This document shows, piece after piece, positions 8,110 to 18,800 of a stretch of 36,026 nt of DNA (the first letter of the stretch is position 1; each line of letters opens with the position of its first letter). Source of the DNA: Sphingobacteriaceae bacterium UBA6709 (GTDB taxonomy: Bacteria; Bacteroidota; Bacteroidia; Sphingobacteriales; Sphingobacteriaceae); contig DKIV01000008.1 of the NCBI GenBank assembly GCA_002454425.1, forward strand, positions 33,474 through 69,499, written 5' to 3'. The notes beneath the pieces are model-generated. The model was not told where the DNA came from, did not search any database, and saw only the letters and a list, made by a program, of their open reading frames with translations. Made by a program: the position numbers and the translations under genes.

Positions 8110-9264
8110 TTAGAATCGAATTTGTAGCTGAGCGACACCTGTGGCATGACTATAGTGATTTGTCAGCGGCACATTGTGATCGAACACGTCAATAACACAA
8201 CCAAACTCAAGACGCGCGAAATATAGATCGCAGAATTCAAAGCTTACCATTGGTGTTATTGTCTGACGGGTGTTGTCATCAACCTTATAATTTTCTTTTA
8301 GATATTCATAGCGGGAAGAAAACTCCACAGAACGCAGGCGTGGAAGCTTGCAGTCATATCTGAAATTCGGAAAGATAAAGAAGCCCTTGTTATAATACTG
8401 ACCGATATCCAGACGACTGGCTACAGGAGCTTTCATGTATTCGGCAAAGTTTGTTCCTTCTTTATATTCGCCAATCAGTTCAATGCTTGTTCTGGAGCTA
8501 AGCTTAAAGTCACCGGTAAAGTCGGCTCCGTAGGCATGTCCCTGATGACCCTCCCATGAACCGTGAGCACCATTTACAGCGAGTTTCAAGTTAGGGAACA
8601 GATTTGCCTCCAAACGACCATAATAATTTTTAGAATCATCATTATCAGTCTTCTCGTTGCGATTGTTTCCATTATAGAGTCCGGCGTAGTAGTTTACAGG
8701 AATTTTTGCACCCGGGTTTACCGTTCCATATACAGACACGCCAAGCTGAAATCCCTGCCATCCGGAAGCGCCATACAAAGCATACTGATTAGAAAAGTCA
8801 ATAGATTTAATGACATCTGCCGGCCACATATCTTCAGGACCGAAGAACGGTTGGAATTGTCCGGCATTGATATTAAGAGCGGGACTTACATGGTATCGTA
8901 TATAGGCATTCTCAAGAACCTTCTTCGCTGTCTCTCCATTGAACTCGGCGAGGTTCATCATGAGGTTGGCGTCAAAATGATCATTAATTACCGCCTTGGT
9001 GTTCAGGCGCGCGCGCCGTATAAGAAAGGTATTGTTTGACATGGCAACGCCTGCCGCAGGATGATCCTTATCTATATTTACGCCATCGACGTTAAAGTCC
9101 TTTGTCAACGCCGCCTTATACTGAAATTGTAGAAGGCCATTAAAGCTCAGGCTTCTTTTGTAGTTGGAGAAATTTCTGATGCTATCAATTTTCGCGTCGT
9201 CCGCTTTGGCCAAAGCTGAGCTAAGTGTCAGTAAAACGATGGCCCCAAAAAATCTAATTTTCAT
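8110..9264 (-). CDS. Phosphate-selective porin O/P family protein
   Basis: Outer-membrane beta-barrel of the OprP/OprO family. The 384-aa product starts with a signal peptide (MKIRFFGAIVLLTLSSALAKA) and ends in a terminal Phe (QLQIRF), as barrel proteins do. Family features include the early FNGLLQFQYK strand, the IRRARLNTKAVINDHFDANLMM region and the NINAGQFQPFFGPEDMWP motif, followed by alternating amphipathic strands. The substrate cannot be deduced: the family name implies phosphate or pyrophosphate, but many Bacteroidetes members are uncharacterised. No pho-type genes are adjacent. The 207-bp gap upstream of its start suggests its own promoter. Confidence 0.85.
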   Translation of the reverse strand: MKIRFFGAIVLLTLSSALAKADDAKIDSIRNFSNYKRSLSFNGLLQFQYKAALTKDFNVDGVNIDKDHPAAGVAMSNNTFLIRRARLNTKAVINDHFDANLMMNLAEFNGETAKKVLENAYIRYHVSPALNINAGQFQPFFGPEDMWPADVIKSIDFSNQYALYGASGWQGFQLGVSVYGTVNPGAKIPVNYYAGLYNGNNRNEKTDNDDSKNYYGRLEANLFPNLKLAVNGAHGSWEGHQGHAYGADFTGDFKLSSRTSIELIGEYKEGTNFAEYMKAPVASRLDIGQYYNKGFFIFPNFRYDCKLPRLRSVEFSSRYEYLKENYKVDDNTRQTITPMVSFEFCDLYFARLEFGCVIDVFDHNVPLTNHYSHATGVAQLQIRF

Positions 9265-9471
9265 AATGTCTTAATGACACAAAATTAGGTGGCGCCGGTC
9301 AGCGCTGCCATGACTACCGTAATGGCACACTATGACTTTCGTAACAATATCTTTACACAAAGATCATATTCGATGTAAAATAAGCGATAAAATCAATGTA
9401 ACAACACAAAACAGAGATTACGCCATTAGTGTAAGTTAAAAATCGAGGCGACACCATACGCACAAAGAGGA

Positions 9472-11331
9472 TCAGGGAGCAGTTTCCTCCGCGCTCACAC
9501 TCGCTTTTTGTGTACGTATAAGCGTACCTGCTTTAAGCATCTCGTCGGTGATTTCACGAGTGTACAGGCGTATTTCCTCCTGAAAGGCTGGCACAGGGGC
9601 ACCAGAGCGGATCTCTTCCAGTCGCTTTTCCCAGGTTCCGGTAAGCTCGGCACGGGAGATCTTTTGTTCTTTTACCACATCATAGACCATAAGTCCTGTA
9701 TCGGTAGGTAGAAGGTTTTTCTTTTCACGACGGATATAATTCCTCTTAATTAAGGTTTCGATAATCGCTGCCCTGGTGGCAGGTGTACCCAATCCGCTAT
9801 CCTTCATTGCATATCGCAGCTCCTCATCGTCAATCTCCTTGCCCGCGGTTTCTAGCGCCTTTAAAAGCGAGGCCTCATTATACAGCGGCTTAGGTTTTGT
9901 TTGTTTCTCCAACAACGCTTTTGCTGCCACCGGCAGGCTTTCTCCTTTGGCGACCTTGGGCAAGGAAGTGTTTTCCTCGTCCTTCTTTTCCTCATCGGGT
10001 TCATTAAACACCGCCCGCCAGCCAGCAGATTTAATGACAGTACCACTTGCACTGAACTTATCATCGCCGGCAATGAGGTTGATGCGAGTGATATCCTTCA
10101 GGCAATCCTGATGGAAGGCTTCAAGCATACGCCCGGCGATCATGTCGTAGATTGCCTGATGATCTTTAGATAAAGGACCGGGCTGAATGCCTGTAGGCAG
10201 AATAGCATGGTGATCGGTAACTTTCTTCGCATTTACACTTCGCTTGTTTAGCTTAGCCTGAGTTAAAACAGTTGCCTGCCTGCCGAAATCAGCGTGCTCT
10301 GTGAATCCCTTTATAAGTGCGGGAATAGTGTCGAAAACATCATCGCCGATATATCTGCTGCCTGTTCTGGGATAAGTTACCAGCTTACTTTCATAAAGAT
10401 TCTGCAACAAGCCCAAGGTTTGGTCGGCAGTAAAGCCTTTACGCTTATTTGCCTCTTGCTGCAAGCTACTCAGGTCATGCAATAAGGGTGGCGGTTCTTT
10501 GCGGGGTTTTCCCTCAACGTGCTCTACAAAAGCACCGGTGATGCTTCCCTGTGTCTTATCCTGAATTTTATCCAGCAGGGCCTGCCCTTCTTCTTTAGTT
10601 TTGAAGCTGGAAACGCTGATGGCACGAAATTGCTGCTGTTCCTTCTCTACCTGAATGGCCACCTGGTAATAGATCTGGGGGATGAAATTACGGTTCTCCA
10701 GGAAACGGGAACATATCATCGCCAGCGTGGGAGTTTGTACACGTCCCAGGGACAGTACAGAGCGTGTGCCGGAGGCCAGGCTTAGCGCCTGCGTGGCATT
10801 CATGCCAATAAGCCAATCGGATTGCGCGCGGCAATGGGCGGAGTTAAAAAGGGTGTCGTAGTCTGAGCCTTCTTTCAAATTGCGGAAGCCATCTTTAATA
10901 GCCTCATCTGTCTGACTGGAGATCCAAAGGCGCTTAAAAGGCTTTTTGCAGCGCAGGAAGTAATATATATATCTGAAAATAAGCTCTCCTTCCCTTCCGG
11001 CATCGGTAGCTACAATAATTTCGCTGGCTTCATCAAATAGTTTAGAGATGATGTCTAATTGTTTTTTTACTGCCGGATCATCGACCATTCCGTCCTTAGT
11101 ACGCACTTTACGTATCGAAAGCTTAAAGCGGGAAGGCAACATTGGCAGGTTGTAGACACTCCAGCGGTGATAGCCATATTCCTGCGGTGAGGCTAACTGC
11201 AATAAGTGCCCGAAAGCCCAGGTGAAGGTGAAGCCTTTGCCTTCTATGTATCCATCTTTCTTTGTGTTCGCGCCAAACACTTTAGCAATTTCCCGGGCAA
11301 CAGAAGGCTTCTCAGCAATAATCACTTTCAT
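9472..11331 (-). CDS. topB: DNA topoisomerase III (type IA)
   Basis: Type IA topoisomerase that decatenates DNA and resolves recombination intermediates. The N-terminal TOPRIM domain shows Glu7 in IAEKPS and DAGREGE at 110-116. The catalytic tyrosine is Tyr320 in VTYPRTGSRY. Further family signatures are GRVQTPTLA near 196-204 and the TADQTLGLLQNLYESKL stretch. At 619 aa it is slightly shorter than E. coli TopB and lacks an obvious C-terminal zinc ribbon. topB homologues ride on many Bacteroidetes conjugative elements, but nothing else here suggests a mobile element, so this is taken as the chromosomal copy. Confidence 0.93.
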   Translation of the reverse strand: MKVIIAEKPSVAREIAKVFGANTKKDGYIEGKGFTFTWAFGHLLQLASPQEYGYHRWSVYNLPMLPSRFKLSIRKVRTKDGMVDDPAVKKQLDIISKLFDEASEIIVATDAGREGELIFRYIYYFLRCKKPFKRLWISSQTDEAIKDGFRNLKEGSDYDTLFNSAHCRAQSDWLIGMNATQALSLASGTRSVLSLGRVQTPTLAMICSRFLENRNFIPQIYYQVAIQVEKEQQQFRAISVSSFKTKEEGQALLDKIQDKTQGSITGAFVEHVEGKPRKEPPPLLHDLSSLQQEANKRKGFTADQTLGLLQNLYESKLVTYPRTGSRYIGDDVFDTIPALIKGFTEHADFGRQATVLTQAKLNKRSVNAKKVTDHHAILPTGIQPGPLSKDHQAIYDMIAGRMLEAFHQDCLKDITRINLIAGDDKFSASGTVIKSAGWRAVFNEPDEEKKDEENTSLPKVAKGESLPVAAKALLEKQTKPKPLYNEASLLKALETAGKEIDDEELRYAMKDSGLGTPATRAAIIETLIKRNYIRREKKNLLPTDTGLMVYDVVKEQKISRAELTGTWEKRLEEIRSGAPVPAFQEEIRLYTREITDEMLKAGTLIRTQKASVSAEETAP

Positions 11332-11336
11332 CGCTG

Positions 11337-11344
11337 CAAAGCTA
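11337..11344 (-). promoter_or_regulatory. Predicted -7 box of topB
   Basis: TAGCTTTG matches TAnnTTTG exactly and ends 5 nt before the topB ATG, which predicts almost no 5' leader. No TTG is seen at the usual 19-nt spacing. Confidence 0.5.
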
Positions 11345-11414
11345 CAAATTTTGACGGCAGGGGCTCCACTCTTTTATTAACATCTGGGGCTGCCCCAGGC
11401 TCGTGAAATGAAAA

Positions 11415-11462
11415 TCCCGTGGCAAAAAGATTTACTGGAGACGAAATCTCTCTGCCGCGGGA
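11415..11462 (-). terminator. Terminator of the protease/DUF3347 operon
   Basis: A long hairpin: TCCCGTGGCA pairs with TGCCGCGGGA with one G-U pair, and an inner AGATTT/AAATCT stem is stacked within. On the minus strand it starts 12 nt after the DUF3347 stop and is followed by ATTTTCATTTC. It probably ends the sigma-FecR-SusCD-protease locus. Confidence 0.65.
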
Positions 11463-11473
11463 CCTACCATGGA

Positions 11474-11956
11474 TTATTTTGCAGCGATCACTTCACCGCA
11501 ACCAAGCATATTCTTGGGGTAATAAGGATTCGCGATGCGACTTTCGGAAGACAACCAGGTGACGCCAGTCATCGGGCAACGCTGATAATACATTTTCTTC
11601 CCTTTATGCTGAGAGCTGTTTAAAAGGCTCCAGAGGTTTTTACTTATGGGAAAGAAATGCTTACGTTGCTGATTAACATTTCCGGTGTTTGCCATCGCGA
11701 TGGATTGTTCCTGAATAAGCGTCAGGTAGTTATTCATCACGGTGGAAGAATCGCTATTCAGGGGCTTCAGCCGGAGGTGGCTGATAGCAAGCTGAAGTCT
11801 GGCCGATGCGGCCTTCACTTGCACGGAATCATTATTCACCAGAAAATTCTTTACCTCGAGGTAACGTGCGGTGACGTCGCTTAGCTTCGTTGTCCGCTGC
11901 GCGTATGCATTGCAGAAGAAACCAACTCCCGTAATTATGAGCAATATTCGTTTCAT
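11474..11956 (-). CDS. DUF3347 domain protein, exported
   Basis: The start at 11956 is preferred over an upstream in-frame start at 12001 because it gives a signal peptide (MKRILLIITGVGFFCNAYAQ). The mature part is a helical region of about 100 residues followed by the DUF3347 signature: a RCPM motif, WLSSES, NPYYPKNML and GCG at the C-terminus. This domain is also found at the ends of heavy-metal RND adaptor proteins, where its Cys and Met residues are suspected metal ligands; metal binding here is inference. The gene follows the metalloprotease with a 19-bp gap and is the last in the locus, ending at the hairpin at 11415-11462. Confidence 0.78.
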   Translation of the reverse strand: MKRILLIITGVGFFCNAYAQRTTKLSDVTARYLEVKNFLVNNDSVQVKAASARLQLAISHLRLKPLNSDSSTVMNNYLTLIQEQSIAMANTGNVNQQRKHFFPISKNLWSLLNSSQHKGKKMYYQRCPMTGVTWLSSESRIANPYYPKNMLGCGEVIAAK

Positions 11957-11975
11957 GATATTTAGAAAATAATTT

Positions 11976-14390
11976 TTACTTGTTATCTTTTTTTTCGTCA
12001 AGCATCTTCTCTAACGCTAAGGAGCAATCTTTAAAATGCGCCTTTTCCAGATCGGAGCTTCTTTGCTGCATAGCCAGGCGGCGTTTAAGCTCCTGTGCGT
12101 AGGTTCTGACATATAGCCGAACGTCTCCCTCAAGTGCCACTCCGGGACGCAACCCCGTATTATTTATACAGATATTAAGCTTCTCAAGCAGCAGGCGCTG
12201 TGCCGCCCTAAGTAGTTCGGCATCTGTTTCGTTACTGCTCTTCCGCCAAAGCACCTTGTCAATGTCGGCGAGAAATTCAGGAACGGGATATCTGTCATCG
12301 CCGAGGGTGCTCTTGCTGATATTATATATGAGCGTGGGAGTAAGCAAGAGGTTTATTACCTGCGACTGCCATTCGGAAATGGACTTCAAAGGATCCGTGC
12401 CGATTTTAGAATTTACAGAAGAAGGAAACAGCCATAATGGAGCATGAAACACTTGCTGATCTACATAGTTCAGAGCCTCCTTCATACGTGCCTTAGGAAT
12501 ATTAGTGAACACGTCGCCCTCCTGTTCTATGCTTTTGAAGGTCTTGTATCCCTGTCCAAAATGCGCAAGCACATGATAAAGATAGCGGTTGTATTGAGAG
12601 AGCACAGCCTTATGCATCTGCTTAAGGTTGTCGTACATATCTCCCTCCTCCCGTGTCCATTGAGGTAAGCCCAGCATTACGCGCTTAAGATTCTTAATTC
12701 CATAAGTATTAGCTCTGATGACGTTGTCACTTAAATCTTCGCGCTGCGAACGCGGATCCCCTTCTTTCCCTTCGCCGCCAAACCACAAACGACGATCTGT
12801 GAGGCGCTGCGTAGTAATTTTTGCGAGCATGTCAGCGTTTTCGATCTGACGTTTGCCGTTATAAAAATTCTTATACCCCCATTCAACAGCCCATTTGTCA
12901 TAAACGCCTATGCGTGGGTATATTCCCGAAGAACCAATATGGTCTTCAGGTTGAGCGACGTAGTTGAATCGCGCGTAATCCATAATCGAGACGGTATGTC
13001 CATTCTGTTCTACCCATTTCTTATTTCTAAGCAGCTCTACAGGGGTTGCAAAACTTCCGCCCATGTTATGGCGCAGACCAATGGTATGGCCTATCTCATG
13101 TGAGGACACAAAACGAATAAGTTGCCCCATGAGCTCATCATCGAAATGCATTTTTCGCGCGCGCGGGTCATTGGGTCCGGCCTGTACCATGTACCAATCA
13201 TGAACAAGCTTCATCACATTATGATACCATCCGACATGACTCTCGATGATTTCGCCACTGCGAGGATCCGAAATCCGCGGACCATAAGCATTCGGAGTTT
13301 CCGAAGCATAATAGCGTATCACAGAAAATCGCGCGTCTTCAAGACTCATCGTGGTATCCTTGGAGGGCCATTCTTTAGCGACGATAGCGTTTTTAAAACC
13401 CGCCTGTTCAAAGGCTTTTTGCCAGTCGTTAACACCAAGGATCAGGTATTTGCGCCATTTTTTCGGCGTGGCGGGATCTATGTAGTAAACAATCTGCTTT
13501 TTGGGTTCTACCAGCTCTCCCCGTTTATACTTTTCGATGTCCTGCTCACGAGGTTCCAGACGGTAGCGCTGGATAAAAAAGCGCGTCTTCGCCCGCTGTT
13601 GATCATCGTCAAACTGCAGGATCTTGTTCGCAAAGAAACCTACGCGTTCGTCGAAGTAGCGCTTTGCCATAGGTATCTTAGGGAGCAGCACGATGGAGGT
13701 GTTCAAGCTCATAGTTACCGTGCCCGTCAGGCTTTCCGCGGCAAATAAGGCAGCACTGGAACTGAAAGTTTTCACCGTCTTGATTTCCACATTGATAGGA
13801 TACACATTGATCTTATCTATGAACGAGCGATCATCGGCAAGGCTGCTCAGCTTTTTTTCTGTTTTTATAGACGGAGGAACAGAGACCACTGCGTTATCTT
13901 TTCTAAAAAAATCGCCCACCTCTATAACAACGGCATTGTTCTGTGGATTCACAGCCTTGACATCAAACGAGGCGATGATGGGATCTTCCTGCGAGGTGCT
14001 TAACGCTTTATAAATGGCCTGAGTGGAATCCTTACTTTCCTGCAAGAATAAAGCTGCCTTCAAAAATACTTTATCCTTGCCGCGTTTCTCGAAATATAAA
14101 GTTTGTTCATTCGCCTTCTCGCCGCCGAACATACCGAAACCTTGGGGCGTAGACACAAAACGTGTAATGACAAGCAGGCTCCGTTTCATCAGACTGTCAG
14201 CAATCTCGAAATAGTATTTACCATCGGGGGTGTAGCTCACCGGGAAAAGACCATTCTTTCTTACAGCCTTACCCAGGAGCTTCTCATAGCTTTGTTTGTT
14301 TTTTTTGGCAGTATCGAGCGTATCAGCCCCCCCGGCATGCGCAAGCGAGGGAAGGGCTAACAGCAAAAAGCCATAAAGTACTTTTTTCAT
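11976..14390 (-). CDS. Zinc-dependent metalloprotease (DUF5117/DUF5118 type)
   Basis: Large exported zincin of 804 aa. The signal peptide is MKKVLYGFLLLALPSLAHA. The N-terminal part matches the DUF5118/DUF5117 arrangement of Bacteroidetes metalloproteases. The catalytic region around residues 425-440 contains HEIGHTIGLRH, an extended HExxHxxGxxH zinc site with all three His ligands and the general base Glu, followed by the Met-turn-like SIMDYARFNY segment. A helical C-terminal domain (DUF4953-type) makes up the rest. It lies downstream of susCD, separated by 66 bp containing a strong hairpin. Context suggests it processes protein substrates for SusCD uptake; that is inference. Confidence 0.87.
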   Translation of the reverse strand: MKKVLYGFLLLALPSLAHAGGADTLDTAKKNKQSYEKLLGKAVRKNGLFPVSYTPDGKYYFEIADSLMKRSLLVITRFVSTPQGFGMFGGEKANEQTLYFEKRGKDKVFLKAALFLQESKDSTQAIYKALSTSQEDPIIASFDVKAVNPQNNAVVIEVGDFFRKDNAVVSVPPSIKTEKKLSSLADDRSFIDKINVYPINVEIKTVKTFSSSAALFAAESLTGTVTMSLNTSIVLLPKIPMAKRYFDERVGFFANKILQFDDDQQRAKTRFFIQRYRLEPREQDIEKYKRGELVEPKKQIVYYIDPATPKKWRKYLILGVNDWQKAFEQAGFKNAIVAKEWPSKDTTMSLEDARFSVIRYYASETPNAYGPRISDPRSGEIIESHVGWYHNVMKLVHDWYMVQAGPNDPRARKMHFDDELMGQLIRFVSSHEIGHTIGLRHNMGGSFATPVELLRNKKWVEQNGHTVSIMDYARFNYVAQPEDHIGSSGIYPRIGVYDKWAVEWGYKNFYNGKRQIENADMLAKITTQRLTDRRLWFGGEGKEGDPRSQREDLSDNVIRANTYGIKNLKRVMLGLPQWTREEGDMYDNLKQMHKAVLSQYNRYLYHVLAHFGQGYKTFKSIEQEGDVFTNIPKARMKEALNYVDQQVFHAPLWLFPSSVNSKIGTDPLKSISEWQSQVINLLLTPTLIYNISKSTLGDDRYPVPEFLADIDKVLWRKSSNETDAELLRAAQRLLLEKLNICINNTGLRPGVALEGDVRLYVRTYAQELKRRLAMQQRSSDLEKAHFKDCSLALEKMLDEKKDNK

Positions 14391-14409
14391 AATTGTATTT
14401 ATTTAGAAG

Positions 14410-14438
14410 GCCACAGCAGCGGACAACGCTGCTGTGGC
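14410..14438 (-). promoter_or_regulatory. Strong intercistronic hairpin between susD and protease
   Basis: A perfect 12-bp stem (GCCACAGCAGCG with CGCTGCTGTGGC) with a GACAA loop on the plus strand lies 18 bp after the susD stop and 19 bp before the protease ATG. There is no T-tract on the minus strand (CTTCTAAATAAAT follows), so it is read as an attenuator or mRNA-protecting element rather than a full terminator. Confidence 0.65.
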
Positions 14439-14456
14439 ATATCATTAACTTGCAGC

Positions 14457-15878
14457 CTAAAAAGGAATATTCTCCGGTGTATTAGGACGTAAATTAGGAT
14501 TCATCTTCATTACGTTCTGAGGAAAAGGGATGATGTACATTTTTGAGTTCGGCGCCAGCGTGTACGTTTTTTGAGGTACCGTCTTATTTACTATTGGAAA
14601 TGTACGAACAAGCGTCTTGGCATAATCAGGTTCATTATTCAAACGCTTGAGATCGAAGAATCTATTGAAGCCAAAAAGCAGCTCTTTACGACGCTCAGAA
14701 ATGATAAGAGCCATGGCTTCTTTGCGTGTAGCCGGCACGGCGAGATCCGGGTTACTAAGCAAGCGCTTCTGCCGAAGCTTATTAAGCGTGTTTATCGCCT
14801 CGTTCAAGTTATCCTCGCGGGCGTAACATTCAGCCAGCATCAGGTAAACTTCCGGGGTTTTAAAGCCCACGGTAGGATAAAAGAACTTTGTATAAACCAC
14901 ACTATAGTAAGCGGTGCCGGAACCGGGATCCAGCAGACTTGTGGATGTTGAATTGAAGAACAAATTAAAACGGGCGTCATTCGTTCCAAACAAGGTTTTC
15001 AATTCCGGACTAACAATATAGTTGTAACCGAAGTTAAGTTCGGTATAGCCGGTCATGTACATATAGCTTAGCACTTCAGGATTATTTACCGCGGGAACGG
15101 AAACAGAAGCAGGCCCTCCTTGCTTGGCGTAGGCCACCAGATCGAACAGCTTATCGTTATAAGACAGCGACTTCAACGCGGCCTCCTTAGCTAGTGCGAA
15201 CTCGTGCTTGAAGAGATGGACTTTAGCTTTCAGGGCGTAGGCAAAAGCTAGCGAAGGATGGTAAGGATCTTCCGGGCTCTCTTGTAAAAAAGGTAGCGCC
15301 TCATCGAGATCTCGCTGGATAAACCGATAGACTTCAGCTACGGTTGATTTTACAGGCTTAGCCTCCAGATCATACTTGTCCATAATACAGATACCTCCGT
15401 CGGTGGCGGCGGTCGCTGGATCATATGCCTTAGAATATACATTTACCAAAAGGAAATGATCGAATGCGCGCAAGACCTTTGCCTCGGCCTTTGCTAGCTC
15501 TTTCATTCCAGCGTCGCCCTTAGAGTTGTCGATCAGGGAGATTATCATGTTCCAGCGATTGATATAGACATACGCACGCTCATAAAAGGTTGAAGCGCTT
15601 ATCAAATTCACACGGTCGGCAGTCTCATCAAAAGTAAAGTTCACTGTATTCATATTGGGATTGACACCCACAACGTAGGATTCGCGCATCCACTGGTCGT
15701 CTACGAGATATTGAAAGTTGTTGACCGGATAAGCCCTGTTAGGGTAGCTCACGAGATCATAAAAATCCTGAGTGGATTCAACGAGCAACGATCCTTTTGG
15801 AGTAAGGTCGGTGTATTTATCGCAGGCACTCATCATCAGGCCTACACACACAAGGGCAAAATATCTTAATTTCATCAT
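14457..15878 (-). CDS. SusD/RagB-family nutrient-binding lipoprotein
   Basis: Cell-surface lipoprotein forming the lid of the SusC transporter. The 473-aa protein has a lipoprotein signal ending in MMSAC, followed by DKYTDLTPKGSLL, typical of SusD N-termini. TPR-like helices carry ALKAKVHLFKHEFALAKEAA, and the SusD C-terminal domain has the YLMLAECYAR, LNKLRQKR and RRKELLFGFNRFFDLKRL motifs. It starts 6 bp after susC stops, so the two are translationally linked. The substrate is not evident from sequence; no polysaccharide-degrading gene is adjacent and a metalloprotease follows, which fits a RagAB-like peptide importer. Confidence 0.92.
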   Translation of the reverse strand: MMKLRYFALVCVGLMMSACDKYTDLTPKGSLLVESTQDFYDLVSYPNRAYPVNNFQYLVDDQWMRESYVVGVNPNMNTVNFTFDETADRVNLISASTFYERAYVYINRWNMIISLIDNSKGDAGMKELAKAEAKVLRAFDHFLLVNVYSKAYDPATAATDGGICIMDKYDLEAKPVKSTVAEVYRFIQRDLDEALPFLQESPEDPYHPSLAFAYALKAKVHLFKHEFALAKEAALKSLSYNDKLFDLVAYAKQGGPASVSVPAVNNPEVLSYMYMTGYTELNFGYNYIVSPELKTLFGTNDARFNLFFNSTSTSLLDPGSGTAYYSVVYTKFFYPTVGFKTPEVYLMLAECYAREDNLNEAINTLNKLRQKRLLSNPDLAVPATRKEAMALIISERRKELLFGFNRFFDLKRLNNEPDYAKTLVRTFPIVNKTVPQKTYTLAPNSKMYIIPFPQNVMKMNPNLRPNTPENIPF

Positions 15879-15884
15879 TTTAAA

Positions 15885-18800
15885 TTATAGACCAATGTTT
15901 AAACCGAACAAAAATGACTTTGGAGACGGTAATGACCGTGTTCCGGAATTCAAGGAATATGTTTCAGGATCGATATCATCACCTGCAGCACTATGGTACC
16001 AAAGATTATTTACCTGCAGCGTGAGCTTGACGGAGCTAAGTCCCGCGCGCTTGGCTAACGCCGGATTCAACGAGTAACCGACAGAGACGTTGCGGAGCTT
16101 CAGGTAATCCGCTTTGAGCACGTTGATATCGGCAGCCTGCCACATGCTGGAAAGACTGGATGCATAGTTATCCATAGTAAGAGGCATATCGACCAGCAAT
16201 CGCGGAAGATTGGGCTGCATGCCGTTCTTGTAGCGTTGGTTAACAATGTCCTCATCTCTCACATCATTAGACGCTAAGGACATGACATCTTTCCTTAGCT
16301 TGTTACCTCCGGAAAAGACAAGCAGGAATCCCATATCCCATTGACGATAGTTCAGACGCTGCGAGAAAGATCCCGTACGGGTAGGCGTTAAAGATCCCAT
16401 GTCCATGAGCGCGTTTACGTCGGTTATAGATTTCATGCTGCTGGCTATAGGGTTGCCGGCAGCATCAAAAGTCATGGTAGGATCGCCGTTCTGGTCATAA
16501 AAATAGGCATATCCATTTTGCATGCCCGCGTAGCGGTAGGCATATAATGTGCTCAGGGCATCATCCTTTAAAAAATAATTCTGAGGACTGGTCACATAAG
16601 ACGGCGCTGTTAATGCTGCACGGGTAACATCAATTACCCTATTACGGTTTAGCGCGATGACAAACTGTGAGCTGAGCGACAGGTCCCCTTTACGTAGCCA
16701 GGTGCCACCCACCGTAAGTTCGATACCTTTATTATTTAAGGTGCCACTGTTAACAGTGAGCGACTTAACGCCTACTGTAGGATCCAGGTCGGTAGATGTT
16801 AGCAGATCCGTACTATTACGGTTATAGAATTCCAGAGAACCATTCAGCCATCCCAACAAGCCGAAGTCAAGCCCCAGGTTCGTAGTGGCGGTTTTCTCCC
16901 ATCTCAACTTTGGATTGGGGAATGCCAGCACATCCGTGTATTGCAGCGCGGGATAAAGATTATCATTCTTCTTGCGGGCAGTGAGGAAAGGCGAGCTGTC
17001 AAAAGATACGTTACCTGTGATACCGTATGTAGCACGCAGTTTAAGGACGTCGATCCACTTAACGTCAGACATGAACTCCTCATTGCTGATATTCCAACCT
17101 GAGCCAATAGACCATAAGGGGCGTCGCTTGTATTTAGGATCTACGCCGAACAGGTCTGCCTGGTCTACACGGATACTTCCGGAGAGGTTATATTTCTTGT
17201 TGAAGGTATAATTGAGATTACTGTATAGCGAGACGAAGCGATGCTTGGTTTCAGTCTGCGTCCGACTTGTAGTTCCGAGAGTTTTGTTCGTGCCGTAAAT
17301 GTAGCTGCTTATTCCGGTCTGGCTTAGCGCCGCGTTATCGATAATTGTTGAGGTTAGCGTAAGGGGGTCGTAACCATAACGAAGTTGCTCCACGGTGCGA
17401 GGAATAAAGTTCTCCCGCATCTCAAAACCAGCGATAGCAGAGATAACATGCATATTATCATTGAATGCCTTATCAAAGTTCAGCTGATTTCTGAAAGTGT
17501 AATTACGACGGCTTTGCTCCAGCTGATAATAACGACCGCCTGTTGGCAGCGCCGAAACGTATTTGCCGGCGGTACTTGTGTTATTATATACCAGGGCATT
17601 ATACATGTAGCGCATGCGATACGAGTCGACATCATAATAAGATTCGGAACTTTCCCTTGTCGTTTCATATTGAAACTGCGTTGAAAAACTTAGCCAATTT
17701 GTAAAGCGAACTTTCAAATCAGTGAAGGCGCGCAACGATTCACTACGCTGTTTTTCAATGCCTTCATTTAAAGATTCAAGAACATTGAACCGGTAGGACT
17801 TGAACGCAGAATTGGCATTAATATCACGAGCGATGCCCTGATGGATTTCACCGAATCCATAATCTATTGATGAGTAATCGGAATATACGAGGTTTCCCTG
17901 CTCATCTCTTATACGAGCATAGCGCGGCTGAATGTCGTAGTTCCCGAGCTCGCCATCCGTTAAATTAGCGGTGCTAAGCCTTCCATTAATCCCGATGGTA
18001 GCGTTCAACCATGACTTTAGCTGGAAGGAGCTTTTTGCGTAAAGATTGAAGTTCTGATTATCGTTATTTATGATGCGTTCTTTGGATTTATCGTAGTTTA
18101 ATGACACATAGCTGTTACTTTTTGAGCTTCCTGAACTTACAGAGAAATTGTATCGCTGGCGAAACTGATCCTGCCAGGCTTCCCGGGCGTATTCACGCAT
18201 ATAATCATTCTGCCCCCAGGCGTCGATTGTCTGCTGATATTGAGTGTCGTTAATTGTGCCGCCCGCAAGATCTCTGTTTAGCTGATAAAGCGGCGAATAA
18301 TACTTTACCGAAGCTTTATTAACGCCGCCGTAAGAGGCGAACATAGCATCGGTAGTCGCATATCGTGACCGCTCTCTAGCGTAGACATCATTCTCAAAGG
18401 CCAACAGATCAGACGTTGAAGCGTAATGAAGACGATTGAGATCAGGCTTTCCTGTAATAAAGGCATCGGCGTTAAAAGTGACTTTTACGGAGCTTCCGCC
18501 CTTGCGAGTAGTAATAACAATAACGCCTGCCGTTGCGCGCGATCCGTAGATGGAAGCTGCTGCTGCATCTTTAAGCACGGAGATACTTTCAACGTCATAC
18601 GGATTCACCTGATCAAGCGTATATTCCGTCGGCAAGCCATCAATCACAATCAAGGGACTTTTCATTCCCGAAGAGGTGCTATAAGTGGCAACACCGCGTA
18701 ATACAGGCTCATCGGCTCCCATACCATTAGGATTCCTATTATAAAGCAAACCAGATACGCGTCCTTCAAGAGCGCTTAATAAATCGACATTTATATTTTC

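Noticed and set aside
9306..9327. TGCCAT/ATGGCA inverted repeat upstream of the porin.
   Set aside because: Six-base arms with a 10-nt spacer are expected by chance in a region of this size; not strong enough to call a site.
9472..11331. topB as a marker of an integrative conjugative element.
   Set aside because: No tra, mob, integrase or relaxase genes flank it, and the neighbours are ordinary chromosomal genes.
13122..13748. A 208-aa plus-strand open frame opposite the metalloprotease.
   Set aside because: It lies entirely antisense to a well-supported gene and has no recognisable motif.
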